Assembly (NCBI GenBank): GCA_949093475.1
Contig: CARXAY010000040.1
Span: 1 to 9,130, forward strand
Length of the DNA: 9,130 bases
DNA from: an uncultured Oscillospiraceae bacterium
GTDB taxonomy: Bacteria > Bacillota > Clostridia > Oscillospirales > Oscillospiraceae
Direction: 5' to 3'
In this document: positions 1 to 5,352 of the stretch, one piece after another
Layout of the letters: every line of letters starts with the position of its first letter
How positions within the stretch are numbered: position 1 is the stretch's first letter
Notes under the pieces: generated by a model
Seen by the model: only the letters and a program-made list of their open reading frames with translations
The model's database searches: none
Told to the model about the DNA's origin: nothing
Program-made: the position numbers and the translations under genes

Positions 1-695
1 AGTTGGGTCAGCTTTTGGAAGCCGTAATTGCGCGGGTCGAAGTCGGGCTGCTTGCGGAGAATGAGGTTGCCCAGCTCGCCCATGAAGGCGTAGCCGTCCT
101 CGTCGGCGATCATGGAAAGAGAGTCGGCAATGAGGTCGATCACCGCCTGCGGTACGCCCTGCGCGGTGATGGCGGCGTCGGCGTCCCGGCGGCGGGGCTT
201 TTGGTTGGGCTTGTTCACGTCCCAGACCTCGTCGGCCGTCGTGCCGGCAGCGGCGGCGCTGCGGATGACCTCGATATAGATGAATTTGTCGCAGGCCACG
301 ATGAACGGCTCGGGAGTCTTTCGCTCCCCCATGCCGATGACCTTTTTTCCCGCCTCTCTAAGCCGGGTGGCAAGGCGGGTGAAGTCGCTGTCCGAGCTGA
401 CAAGGACAAAACCTTCACACTCGCCGCCGTAGAGGAGATCCATGGCGTCGATAATCATGGCCGAGTCGGTGGAGTTTTTGCCGGTGGTGTAGCTGTACTG
501 CTGGATGGGAGTAATGGCGTTTTCCAGCAGGAGGGGCTTCCACGTGGACATTCCGGGGGCAGTCCAGTCGCCGTAGATGCGCTTGACGGTGGGCGTGCCG
601 TAGACGGCGATCTCCGCCATGATGGATTTCAGGGCGGTGCGGGGGGCGTTGTCCGCGTCGATGAGGACGGCGAGACGTTGGGTGTTTTCGGGCAT
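1..695 (-). CDS. NYN-domain putative ribonuclease with C-terminal LOTUS/OST-HTH module (3' end cut by window edge)
   Basis: The 231 visible codons read as a NYN (PIN-like) nuclease of the LabA/Limkain type. The N-terminal strand carries LIDADN with acidic residues D13 and D15. A second acidic cluster, NSTDSAM (D77), is followed by IIDAMDLL (D83, D86), and VSSDSDF (D102, D104) completes the expected metal site. After residue 150 come a charged linker (QKPRRRD) and a small helical domain ending in YGFQKLTQ, typical of the RNA-binding LOTUS/OST-HTH fold. Members of this architecture are predicted metal-dependent RNases; the RNA target is unknown. The ATG at 693-695 is supported by AAGGAGG (704-710, read on the minus strand). 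That SD overlaps the upstream gene's stop codon, and the genes are 13 nt apart, so translation is probably coupled. The gene runs off the window, so the length of the LOTUS part cannot be judged. The family call is firm; substrate and function are unknown. Confidence 0.88.
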   Translation of the reverse strand, partial: MPENTQRLAVLIDADNAPRTALKSIMAEIAVYGTPTVKRIYGDWTAPGMSTWKPLLLENAITPIQQYSYTTGKNSTDSAMIIDAMDLLYGGECEGFVLVSSDSDFTRLATRLREAGKKVIGMGERKTPEPFIVACDKFIYIEVIRSAAAAGTTADEVWDVNKPNQKPRRRDADAAITAQGVPQAVIDLIADSLSMIADEDGYAFMGELGNLILRKQPDFDPRNYGFQKLTQ

Positions 696-708
696 GGCAA
701 GGGCCTCC

Positions 709-1518
709 TTACGCGTCGCTCAAAACAAAGTGGTAGAAGCGGAGCATCTCAAACCAGTCGTCGCTGCGGAAGCGGACGGCCTTGCCCTCCTCCAACTCCG
801 CGCCGGGGTAAAAGGACTTGGAGTAGGCCTGCTTATGCTCCTTGAAGCGCACCAGCGTGTCAAAGTCGGCGGGAAGGGCGATCTTGCACTTCTTGCCCGC
901 CTTGGCGGCGGCCTTACAGCCGTCGCCGATCATCTGGACGGCCACGTCGGGGTGGATGGACACCACGCCGCCGCCGAAGCCCTGATTCACCGGGACGGTG
1001 GTAATGCCGGGGATCAGCTCCTTGGCGAAGTCGCACAGATCCTTGTCGCCGGAGAGGAAGGTGACGGGCACGCCGTAGTACCAAGCGGTGTAGGTGTTCA
1101 TCATAAACTCGCTCATGCGGACGCCGTTCAGTTCCACATACTCGTTGCGGAGGTTCATGGTGTGGCTCAGGGGGTTGCCGGGGCAGGAGGCCCAAGCGTG
1201 ATAGCCGGTAAAAAACACGGCGTCAAAGTCGTCGGAGTCCACCCCGCTCATCATGGTGAGGGGGTCGCCCGTCCAGCCCCGGAGGATGCGGATCTGTTTG
1301 GGCAGGGCGGTCACGTCCAGATTGCGGGCGGAGTCGTGGGCGTCCTTGATAAAGACCTCTTTTGCCCCGGCGGCGATCGCGCCTTCGCAGGCGGCGCAGA
1401 CCTCACGGGTCATCTGGCGCTGGAAGGGATTGTAGTCCTTGGGGGTGGAGCGTTCCGTCTCGCTCCAGTCGGTGATGCCGCACGTTCCTTCGATGTCGGC
1501 GGAGATGAAGATTTTCAT
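709..1518 (-). CDS. M55-family D-aminopeptidase (DppA-like)
   Basis: This complete 269-residue protein has the length and motif order of peptidase family M55, whose type member is Bacillus subtilis DppA. These zinc-dependent cytoplasmic enzymes release N-terminal D-amino acids, classically D-Ala, from short peptides such as those derived from peptidoglycan. The SADIEG start supplies metal ligands D8 and E10. KDAHD gives H61, GYHAWA gives H107 and RMSEF gives E137; H119 in LSHT matches the catalytic histidine. All six expected positions are therefore present. There is no signal peptide. The ATG at 1516-1518 follows a purine-rich SD (GGAAGG) and is the natural family start. A sigma-A promoter lies about 45 bp upstream. 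The gene leads a two-gene unit with the NYN-LOTUS gene downstream. The neighbouring envelope genes fit peptide recycling, but no dipeptide transporter is visible, so the exact substrate is open. Confidence 0.93.
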   Translation of the reverse strand: MKIFISADIEGTCGITDWSETERSTPKDYNPFQRQMTREVCAACEGAIAAGAKEVFIKDAHDSARNLDVTALPKQIRILRGWTGDPLTMMSGVDSDDFDAVFFTGYHAWASCPGNPLSHTMNLRNEYVELNGVRMSEFMMNTYTAWYYGVPVTFLSGDKDLCDFAKELIPGITTVPVNQGFGGGVVSIHPDVAVQMIGDGCKAAAKAGKKCKIALPADFDTLVRFKEHKQAYSKSFYPGAELEEGKAVRFRSDDWFEMLRFYHFVLSDA

Positions 1519-1562
1519 GGGTCGATCCTTCCTTTCCTATTTACGGTTGCCCATATACGGTC

Positions 1563-1591
1563 ATTATACCACGGCCCTATAGAAAAGGAAA
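1563..1591 (-). promoter_or_regulatory. Predicted sigma-A promoter of the M55/NYN unit
   Basis: On the minus strand a perfect TATAAT (1563-1568) is preceded by TGG, giving an extended -10 element (TGnTATAAT). The -35 region at 17-bp spacing (1586-1591, TTTCCT) is weak, which is common when an extended -10 is present. Transcription would start near 1556, leaving about 38 nt before the ATG of the M55 gene. Confidence 0.7.
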
Positions 1592-1592
1592 G

Positions 1593-1621
1593 TTGATTTT
1601 TGGAGGCCGGTATGATACAAT
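1593..1621 (+). promoter_or_regulatory. Predicted sigma-A promoter of the LTA-synthase-like gene
   Basis: TTGATT (1593-1598), a 17-bp spacer and TACAAT (1616-1621) form a good sigma-A promoter, again with an upstream TG (TGATACAAT). Transcription would begin near 1628, about 44 nt before the chosen start at 1672. Its -35 box almost touches the predicted -35 of the opposing promoter, so the two polymerases would bind back to back. Confidence 0.68.
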
Positions 1622-1671
1622 GCGGTATACTGTAAGGCCGTATGACCATTTTTGGGAAAGGAGGGGACGGC

Positions 1672-3591
1672 ATGGCAGGAAAGCCTTGGGGCAAGGGCGA
1701 TGTGCGGTGGTTCTGGGTGTGGCTGTGTACGGCCCCGCTCCTCCTTTTGCTGGCCGTGGAATTTACCACCAGAGTGTCCCCCCTGAACGTGCTTTTCTGG
1801 ATGAGCGACGAGTTCGGGGCGCTGCTGCTGAGCTACGGGGTGCTGTGGGGGCTGATGTTTTTGGTGGCTTTGCTCACCACCAAGCTGTGGCTGGGCATTC
1901 TGATCCCCTCTGTTCCCGTTGTGATCCTGTGCGCGGTGAACTATCTGAAGCTGTCCGTCAACGGCGTGGGGCTGGTGGTCAGCGATATGTCCATGGCGGG
2001 CAACGCCGGGACGCTGATGGAGTTTATGCCCCGCAAGCTGCGCCTGCCCGCGTGGGGCGTGGTGTTTGCGCTGCTGCTGATCGGAGGGATCGTGGCGGCG
2101 AAGCTCTTGGTCAAAGAACTGCCCGAGAGGCTGCGGAGGAAACGCCGCCGCACGTTGGCTGGGGCGGTGACCGTGGCGGCGGTGGCAGCGGCGCTGCTCG
2201 CCCCGTGGTTTTACTATACCGGGCCGAAGGGGGAGACCCAAGCCGAGCGGGACGACCGGCTGGGACTGCTGCTGGGGCTGTACGGCGGGGTGCTTCGGGC
2301 GGCCAGCAGGCCCATGAACGCGCCGCCGGAGGACATCCGGCCGGTAGACCCCAGCGAGATCATCGGCTCGCTGGCCACGCCCACCCCCACGCCTACCCCG
2401 GAGGCCAGCGAGACCCCTGCGCCGCCGGTGAAGCCGTCGGTGATTATGCTCATGTCGGAGAGCTTCTGCGACCCGTCGGTGGTGCTGCCGGGGGTGGAGA
2501 TGAACGGCGACCCGGTGAAAAACTATCACGCGCTGGCGAAGGAATGGCCGTCGGGGGTGTTTTTGTCCAACAGCTATGCCGGAGGCACAGGCAACGTGGA
2601 GATGGAGGTGTTTACCGGCATCCCCGCAGGGATCGTGCCCGAACGGGACACGCTGACCACCCTGTCAGCGGAGGGCGCGTATTCCAACGCGCCCTCCATC
2701 GTCAAGGCCTTTGCCGACGTGGGGTATCACACTGCCATGATCCATACTTATAGTGATGAGCTTTACAACCGCCGCACCAATCTGGCAGACATCGGGTTTG
2801 AGTCCATGATGTTCCAGAACGATTTCCCGGAGGACACGCCCATGGAGGGGCCCTATCTCTCCGATATGGCTCTCACCAACGCGGTGATCGACGCGCTGGA
2901 GGAGAAGAAGGACGGGGACGCGCTCTTCCTTTACGCCCTGTCCATGGGCAACCACCAGCCGATCTTTGAGGACAAGTACGACGAGCCCTCCGGTTTTGAC
3001 CCCCACAGCGAGCTGTTGACCGACCCGGACGATCTGGGCTGCGTGGACGCGCTGATCCAAGGGCTTTCCAACGCGGACAGGGCGCTGGGCGCGCTGGTGG
3101 ACTATCTGGAGGACTATGACGAGCCGGTACTCTTGGTGTTTTGGGGCGACCATCTGCCGGGGATGTATCGAACCCCGGATCACTCCATCTTTTCCGCGCT
3201 GGGCTATGTGCCCACCGCAGACACCAACCAGTGGGACGCCGACACCATCAAGAAAATGTGCGCCACGGAGTTTGTGGTGTGGAACAACTACGGCGCGGAG
3301 CTTGACGTGCCGGAGGAGATCGGCGCGCTGCATCTGGGCAGCCAGACGCTGGGCTGGGCCGGAGTGGAAAAGCCGGCGTATTTTCGGTGGGTGGACGTGA
3401 CGGAACGGGATCTGCACCTTTACCGGGACAGGTTGTTCGTGGACGGCACGGGAAAGGCGCGCACGGAGCTGACCGAGGCGGACGAGGAACTGCTGAACAA
3501 TTACCGCAAGCTGCTTTTTGACGTGCTTTATCCCAAGGAAACGCAGGAGTGGTCGGCCCGTATGACAGATTATGCGGCGCTGGGCTGGTAA
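1672..3591 (+). CDS. LTA-synthase-family membrane sulfatase/phosphoglycerol transferase-like protein
   Basis: This 639-residue protein has an N-terminal membrane domain of about five helices (near residues 13-31, 48-69, 73-92, 125-146 and 161-182). A Pro/Thr-rich linker (about 234-254, with TPTPTPTP) leads to an extracellular alkaline-phosphatase-fold domain. LTA-synthase family enzymes transfer glycerol-phosphate from phosphatidylglycerol using a threonine nucleophile and Mn2+. The expected residues are visible: E263 in MSESF, T306 in GGTGNVE, H358 in MIHTY, H428 in GNHQP and D493-H494 in WGDHLP. The ATG at 1672 is preferred over the in-frame ATG at 1642 because AAAGGAGG (1657-1664) sits 7 nt before it and downstream of the earlier ATG. 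The family also contains phosphatases and transferases acting on other envelope polymers, so true lipoteichoic acid synthesis is likely but not proven. A divergent M55 peptidase and a downstream membrane gene make this an envelope-related neighbourhood. Confidence 0.87.
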   Translation: MAGKPWGKGDVRWFWVWLCTAPLLLLLAVEFTTRVSPLNVLFWMSDEFGALLLSYGVLWGLMFLVALLTTKLWLGILIPSVPVVILCAVNYLKLSVNGVGLVVSDMSMAGNAGTLMEFMPRKLRLPAWGVVFALLLIGGIVAAKLLVKELPERLRRKRRRTLAGAVTVAAVAAALLAPWFYYTGPKGETQAERDDRLGLLLGLYGGVLRAASRPMNAPPEDIRPVDPSEIIGSLATPTPTPTPEASETPAPPVKPSVIMLMSESFCDPSVVLPGVEMNGDPVKNYHALAKEWPSGVFLSNSYAGGTGNVEMEVFTGIPAGIVPERDTLTTLSAEGAYSNAPSIVKAFADVGYHTAMIHTYSDELYNRRTNLADIGFESMMFQNDFPEDTPMEGPYLSDMALTNAVIDALEEKKDGDALFLYALSMGNHQPIFEDKYDEPSGFDPHSELLTDPDDLGCVDALIQGLSNADRALGALVDYLEDYDEPVLLVFWGDHLPGMYRTPDHSIFSALGYVPTADTNQWDADTIKKMCATEFVVWNNYGAELDVPEEIGALHLGSQTLGWAGVEKPAYFRWVDVTERDLHLYRDRLFVDGTGKARTELTEADEELLNNYRKLLFDVLYPKETQEWSARMTDYAALGW

Positions 3592-3600
3592 AATAGAAGC

Positions 3601-3719
3601 GCGAGGCGTAGACACGCAGGTGCGGATGGAGCGGCCCGCACGGCAAAAACAGGCTGGGCGCAGCCCAGCGGCATTTTGCCAAGGGCCGGGAAGCCGCGCT
3701 GCGGCGTGTCCAACGCGAG
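3601..3719. repeat. Long nested palindrome (candidate MITE/REP-like element or structured RNA)
   Basis: Almost the whole spacer between the two membrane-protein genes folds on itself. From outside in, the complementary arms are 3606-3609 with 3713-3716, 3611-3617 with 3704-3710 (GACACGC/GCGTGTC), 3622-3625 with 3694-3697, 3632-3637 with 3683-3688 (CGGCCC/GGGCCG), 3642-3648 with 3674-3680 (GGCAAAA/TTTTGCC) and 3653-3659 with 3663-3669 (GCTGGGC/GCCCAGC, 3-nt loop GCA). These give about 35 pairs in strict nesting. GCGAG occurs at both edges (3601-3605 and 3715-3719), which could be a 5-bp target duplication. No U-tract follows, so it is not a simple terminator. Whether it is repeated elsewhere in the genome cannot be seen here. 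Confidence 0.72.
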
Positions 3720-3753
3720 CGTGACAGTCCCGGCAAGAAGGAGGTGAGGAAGT

Positions 3754-4611
3754 ATGTGGCGGAAGTTCTGGGAGAACTCCAAGGTGAAGTTCGTGCGGGA
3801 GATGGCGGAGATCTACTTCGGGAAAAACGTGGGACGGTCGTCGGCGGAGCTGGCCTACTTCCTCATTCTGACCTTTTTCCCCATCCTGATCTGCATCAAC
3901 GCCTTCATCGGCGCGCTCAATGTAAACGTAGAAAGCATCCTCCAAGGGCTGGAGCCGTTTCTGCCCCCCAGCTTACTGGGGGTGGTGTCCGAGTATCTGA
4001 ACTATATCACTGTCAACGAGTCCACCGGCCTGCTGGCGGCGGGGATCTTTATGACCCTGCTGTTTGCCTCGGGGGCGGTGCGGTCGCTGATGAACATCAT
4101 GGACGACATCTATGAGCGCAAGGGTTACGGCGGCATCCGTCAGGTGGTGGTGAGCGTGGTGTTTTCCCTCCTCCTGTTGGTGACCATCTACGTGTCCATC
4201 GTGGTGGTGCTGACGGGAAACTGGTTTTTCCACCTGCTGGAGCAATATCTGCCTCTGCGGTTCTGGGATGTGACGTGGGACTGGCAGTGGATACGCTTTT
4301 TGCTGCTGTTCGGCATGGTATTTTTGCTGGTGGTGGTGGTCTATGTGATGGCCGCCCCTCCGGGAAAGCCCCGCGCCCCGGTGTTTTTGGGCGCGCTGCT
4401 GGCGTCCATCGCGCTGGTGGCGGCCTCGGTGATCTTTTCGCTTTTTATCGGGATGTCCAGCCGTTATTCCCTCATTTACGGGTCGCTGGCCTCGGTGATC
4501 ATCCTTCTGCTGTGGCTCTACCTCTGCGGAAACGTGCTGATTTTGGGAAATGTTTTTAACTGCGTGCGCTATCAGAGAAAAAAGAGTAAAAAAAGTCAGG
4601 AAAACCCTTGA
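3754..4611 (+). CDS. YihY/BrkB-family inner membrane protein
   Basis: This 285-residue polytopic protein has about six predicted membrane helices (near residues 33-55, 91-113, 132-154, 180-200, 210-232 and 243-267). It shows the family landmarks: an amphipathic start, SSAELAYFLILTFFPIL at residues 29-45, a central SGAVRSLMNIMDDIY segment and a C-terminal RYSLIYGSLASVI block before the last helix. YihY/BrkB proteins were once misnamed ribonuclease BN; their real function is unsettled, with transport or envelope roles proposed. The ATG at 3754 has a strong extended SD, AAGGAGGTGAG (3738-3748). The tail is Lys/Ser-rich (KKSKKSQ), and its A-rich codons lie just upstream of the ribosomal operon promoter, whose TTGACA overlaps the TGA stop. 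The gene probably shares a transcript with the LTA-synthase-like gene unless the palindrome between them interrupts it. No terminator is visible after it and before the next promoter. Confidence 0.9.
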   Translation: MWRKFWENSKVKFVREMAEIYFGKNVGRSSAELAYFLILTFFPILICINAFIGALNVNVESILQGLEPFLPPSLLGVVSEYLNYITVNESTGLLAAGIFMTLLFASGAVRSLMNIMDDIYERKGYGGIRQVVVSVVFSLLLLVTIYVSIVVVLTGNWFFHLLEQYLPLRFWDVTWDWQWIRFLLLFGMVFLLVVVVYVMAAPPGKPRAPVFLGALLASIALVAASVIFSLFIGMSSRYSLIYGSLASVIILLLWLYLCGNVLILGNVFNCVRYQRKKSKKSQENP

Positions 4612-4636
4612 CAGATGGTTCGGGGACTGATATAAT
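4608..4636 (+). promoter_or_regulatory. Consensus sigma-A promoter of the S10 operon
   Basis: TTGACA (4608-4613), exactly 17 bp, then TATAAT (4631-4636): a perfect match to the housekeeping consensus. Upstream, about 4577-4605 is strikingly A-rich for this genome and sits where an UP element would be bound. The -35 box includes the TGA stop of the YihY-family gene. Transcription should start near 4643, giving a leader of about 263 nt before rpsJ. Confidence 0.92.
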
Positions 4637-4642
4637 AGCCGA

Positions 4643-4905
4643 GCGCCTTGAAGGGCGCACTGCGATGATGCGGGAGATTGCGGTGAAAACCGGTAACTTC
4701 CGCGGAGTATGTCCGACTGGATTCGGGCGGCTGAGGGAACCTGACTCACGGCGTATATCGTCGTGGCATGGTGACAGCCGGCTTATTATGCCGGCTTTCT
4801 TCATGCCAAGGAGTGATACGCACGGAAACGTGGACAGGAAATGAACCTCACCGATACGAAGCAAGGACAAAGAAACACTTCGTATTATTGTAAGGAGGAA
4901 CAACC
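4643..4905 (+). promoter_or_regulatory. Long structured 5' leader of rpsJ / S10 operon (candidate autoregulatory RNA)
   Basis: No convincing gene lies here, but several stems do. They are 4643-4647 with 4654-4658; 4670-4676 with 4697-4703, enclosing CGGT-GAAA-ACCG (4681-4692, GNRA-type loop); 4711-4716 with 4723-4728; a two-tier hairpin at 4765-4807; CACG-GAAA-CGTG (4821-4832); and 4854-4861 with 4878-4885, ending 6 nt before the SD AAGGAGG (4892-4898). Leaders of S10 operons are known to mediate feedback by an encoded protein (L4 in Escherichia coli), so a similar role is inferred. I do not recognise this fold as a specific named Rfam family. Confidence 0.6.
4765..4807 (+). terminator. Terminator-like hairpin inside the rpsJ leader (possible attenuator)
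   Basis: AGCCGGC (4776-4782) pairs with GCCGGCT (4790-4796) around a 7-nt AU loop and is followed by TTTCTTC, a short imperfect U-tract. GGCATG (4765-4770) and CATGCC (4802-4807) can form an outer stem across a symmetric 5-nt internal loop. CGGCTG at 4728-4733 is complementary to CAGCCG (4775-4780) and could compete with the terminator stem. The weak U-tract leaves open that this is only a structural domain. Confidence 0.5.
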
Positions 4906-5220
4906 ATGGCAGCACAGAAGGAAATGATCCGTATTCGCCTGAAGGCCTACGATCATCAGCTCATCGACCAGAGCGCGGAGAAGATCGTGGAGACCGCCAA
5001 GCGCACCGGGGCGAGCGTCTCCGGCCCGATCCCCCTGCCCACCAAGAAGGAGGTCGTCACCATCCTTCGGGCCGTTCACAAGTATAAGGACTCCCGGGAG
5101 CAGTTCGAGCGCCGCACCCACAAGCGGCTCATCGACATCCTCAAGCCCTCTCCCAAGACGGTGGAGGCGCTGATGGCTCTTGAGCTGCCCGCCGGCGTGG
5201 AGATCGAGATCAAGCTGTAA
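4906..5220 (+). CDS. rpsJ: 30S ribosomal protein S10
   Basis: This complete 104-residue S10 protein is the first gene of the operon. S10 sits in the head of the small subunit and, in many bacteria, also acts as NusE, joining NusB in antitermination complexes. The family signature is present as ASVSGPIPLPT (residues 36-46), followed by the extended-loop region and the conserved SREQFERRTHKRLIDI block (63-78), which makes contacts deep in the head. Length is normal (about 102-105). The ATG follows AAGGAGG (4892-4898) by 7 nt. An 8-bp stem (4854-4861 with 4878-4885) ends just upstream of that SD and could tune initiation. A 132-nt spacer separates rpsJ from rplC, unusually wide within this operon. 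Confidence 0.99.
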   Translation: MAAQKEMIRIRLKAYDHQLIDQSAEKIVETAKRTGASVSGPIPLPTKKEVVTILRAVHKYKDSREQFERRTHKRLIDILKPSPKTVEALMALELPAGVEIEIKL

Positions 5221-5352
5221 GTTCGATCTCACCTAAATTCGTTGTACCGAGTCTACCTGTTTATATAGGTGGGCAGGTCATGTCGGCCGAGCAATGGGAG
5301 CCAATGCCCAACTCGCCCGACCAATAACCTTATTTAAGGAGGAAGAACCAAC
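5221..5352 (+). promoter_or_regulatory. Structured rpsJ-rplC spacer (candidate internal regulatory RNA)
   Basis: The spacer holds two sets of complementary arms. CACCTA (5230-5235) pairs with TAGGTG (5266-5271), while ACCTG (5255-5259) could instead pair with CAGGT (5274-5278). A second hairpin uses GTCGG and CGAG (5282-5286, 5288-5291) with CTCG and CCGAC (5312-5315, 5317-5321), one C-C mismatch, and an inner TGGG/CCCA stem. The rplC SD AAGGAGG (5336-5342) follows. No U-tract or good promoter is visible. Function is inferred only from position and foldability. Confidence 0.45.

Noticed and set aside
3..1596. Long plus-strand open frames opposite the M55 and NYN genes.
   Set aside because: They are antisense frames kept open by high GC content; the minus-strand proteins carry complete catalytic motifs, while the plus-strand products are low-complexity Gly/Ala/Val/His sequences.
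1642..1671. An in-frame ATG at 1642 would extend the LTA-synthase-like protein by 10 residues.
   Set aside because: The strong SD AAAGGAGG (1657-1664) lies downstream of it and is ideally spaced for the ATG at 1672; the extra residues (MTIFGKGGDG) are largely the SD region translated.
4672..4728. Faint resemblance to a cobalamin riboswitch core (GGTGAAA and a CCGACTGGA segment).
   Set aside because: The conserved B12-box order and flanking motifs are missing, and a ribosomal operon is not an expected target; the match looks coincidental.
4608..4844. A 78-codon open frame between the YihY-family gene and rpsJ.
   Set aside because: It begins inside the -35 box of a consensus promoter, lacks an SD and crosses several RNA stems; the protein resembles nothing recognisable.
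4841..4925. A possible 28-residue leader peptide starting at ATG 4841 and overlapping the rpsJ start.
   Set aside because: The preceding SD is poor, the peptide has no regulatory codon run, and the frame simply runs through the SD-proximal stem and into rpsJ out of frame.
5242..5269. Possible internal promoter (TTGTAC and TATATA/TATAGG) upstream of rplC.
   Set aside because: The spacing is 13-16 bp with poor hexamers, and the AT-rich part is better explained as the loop or arm of a foldable RNA.
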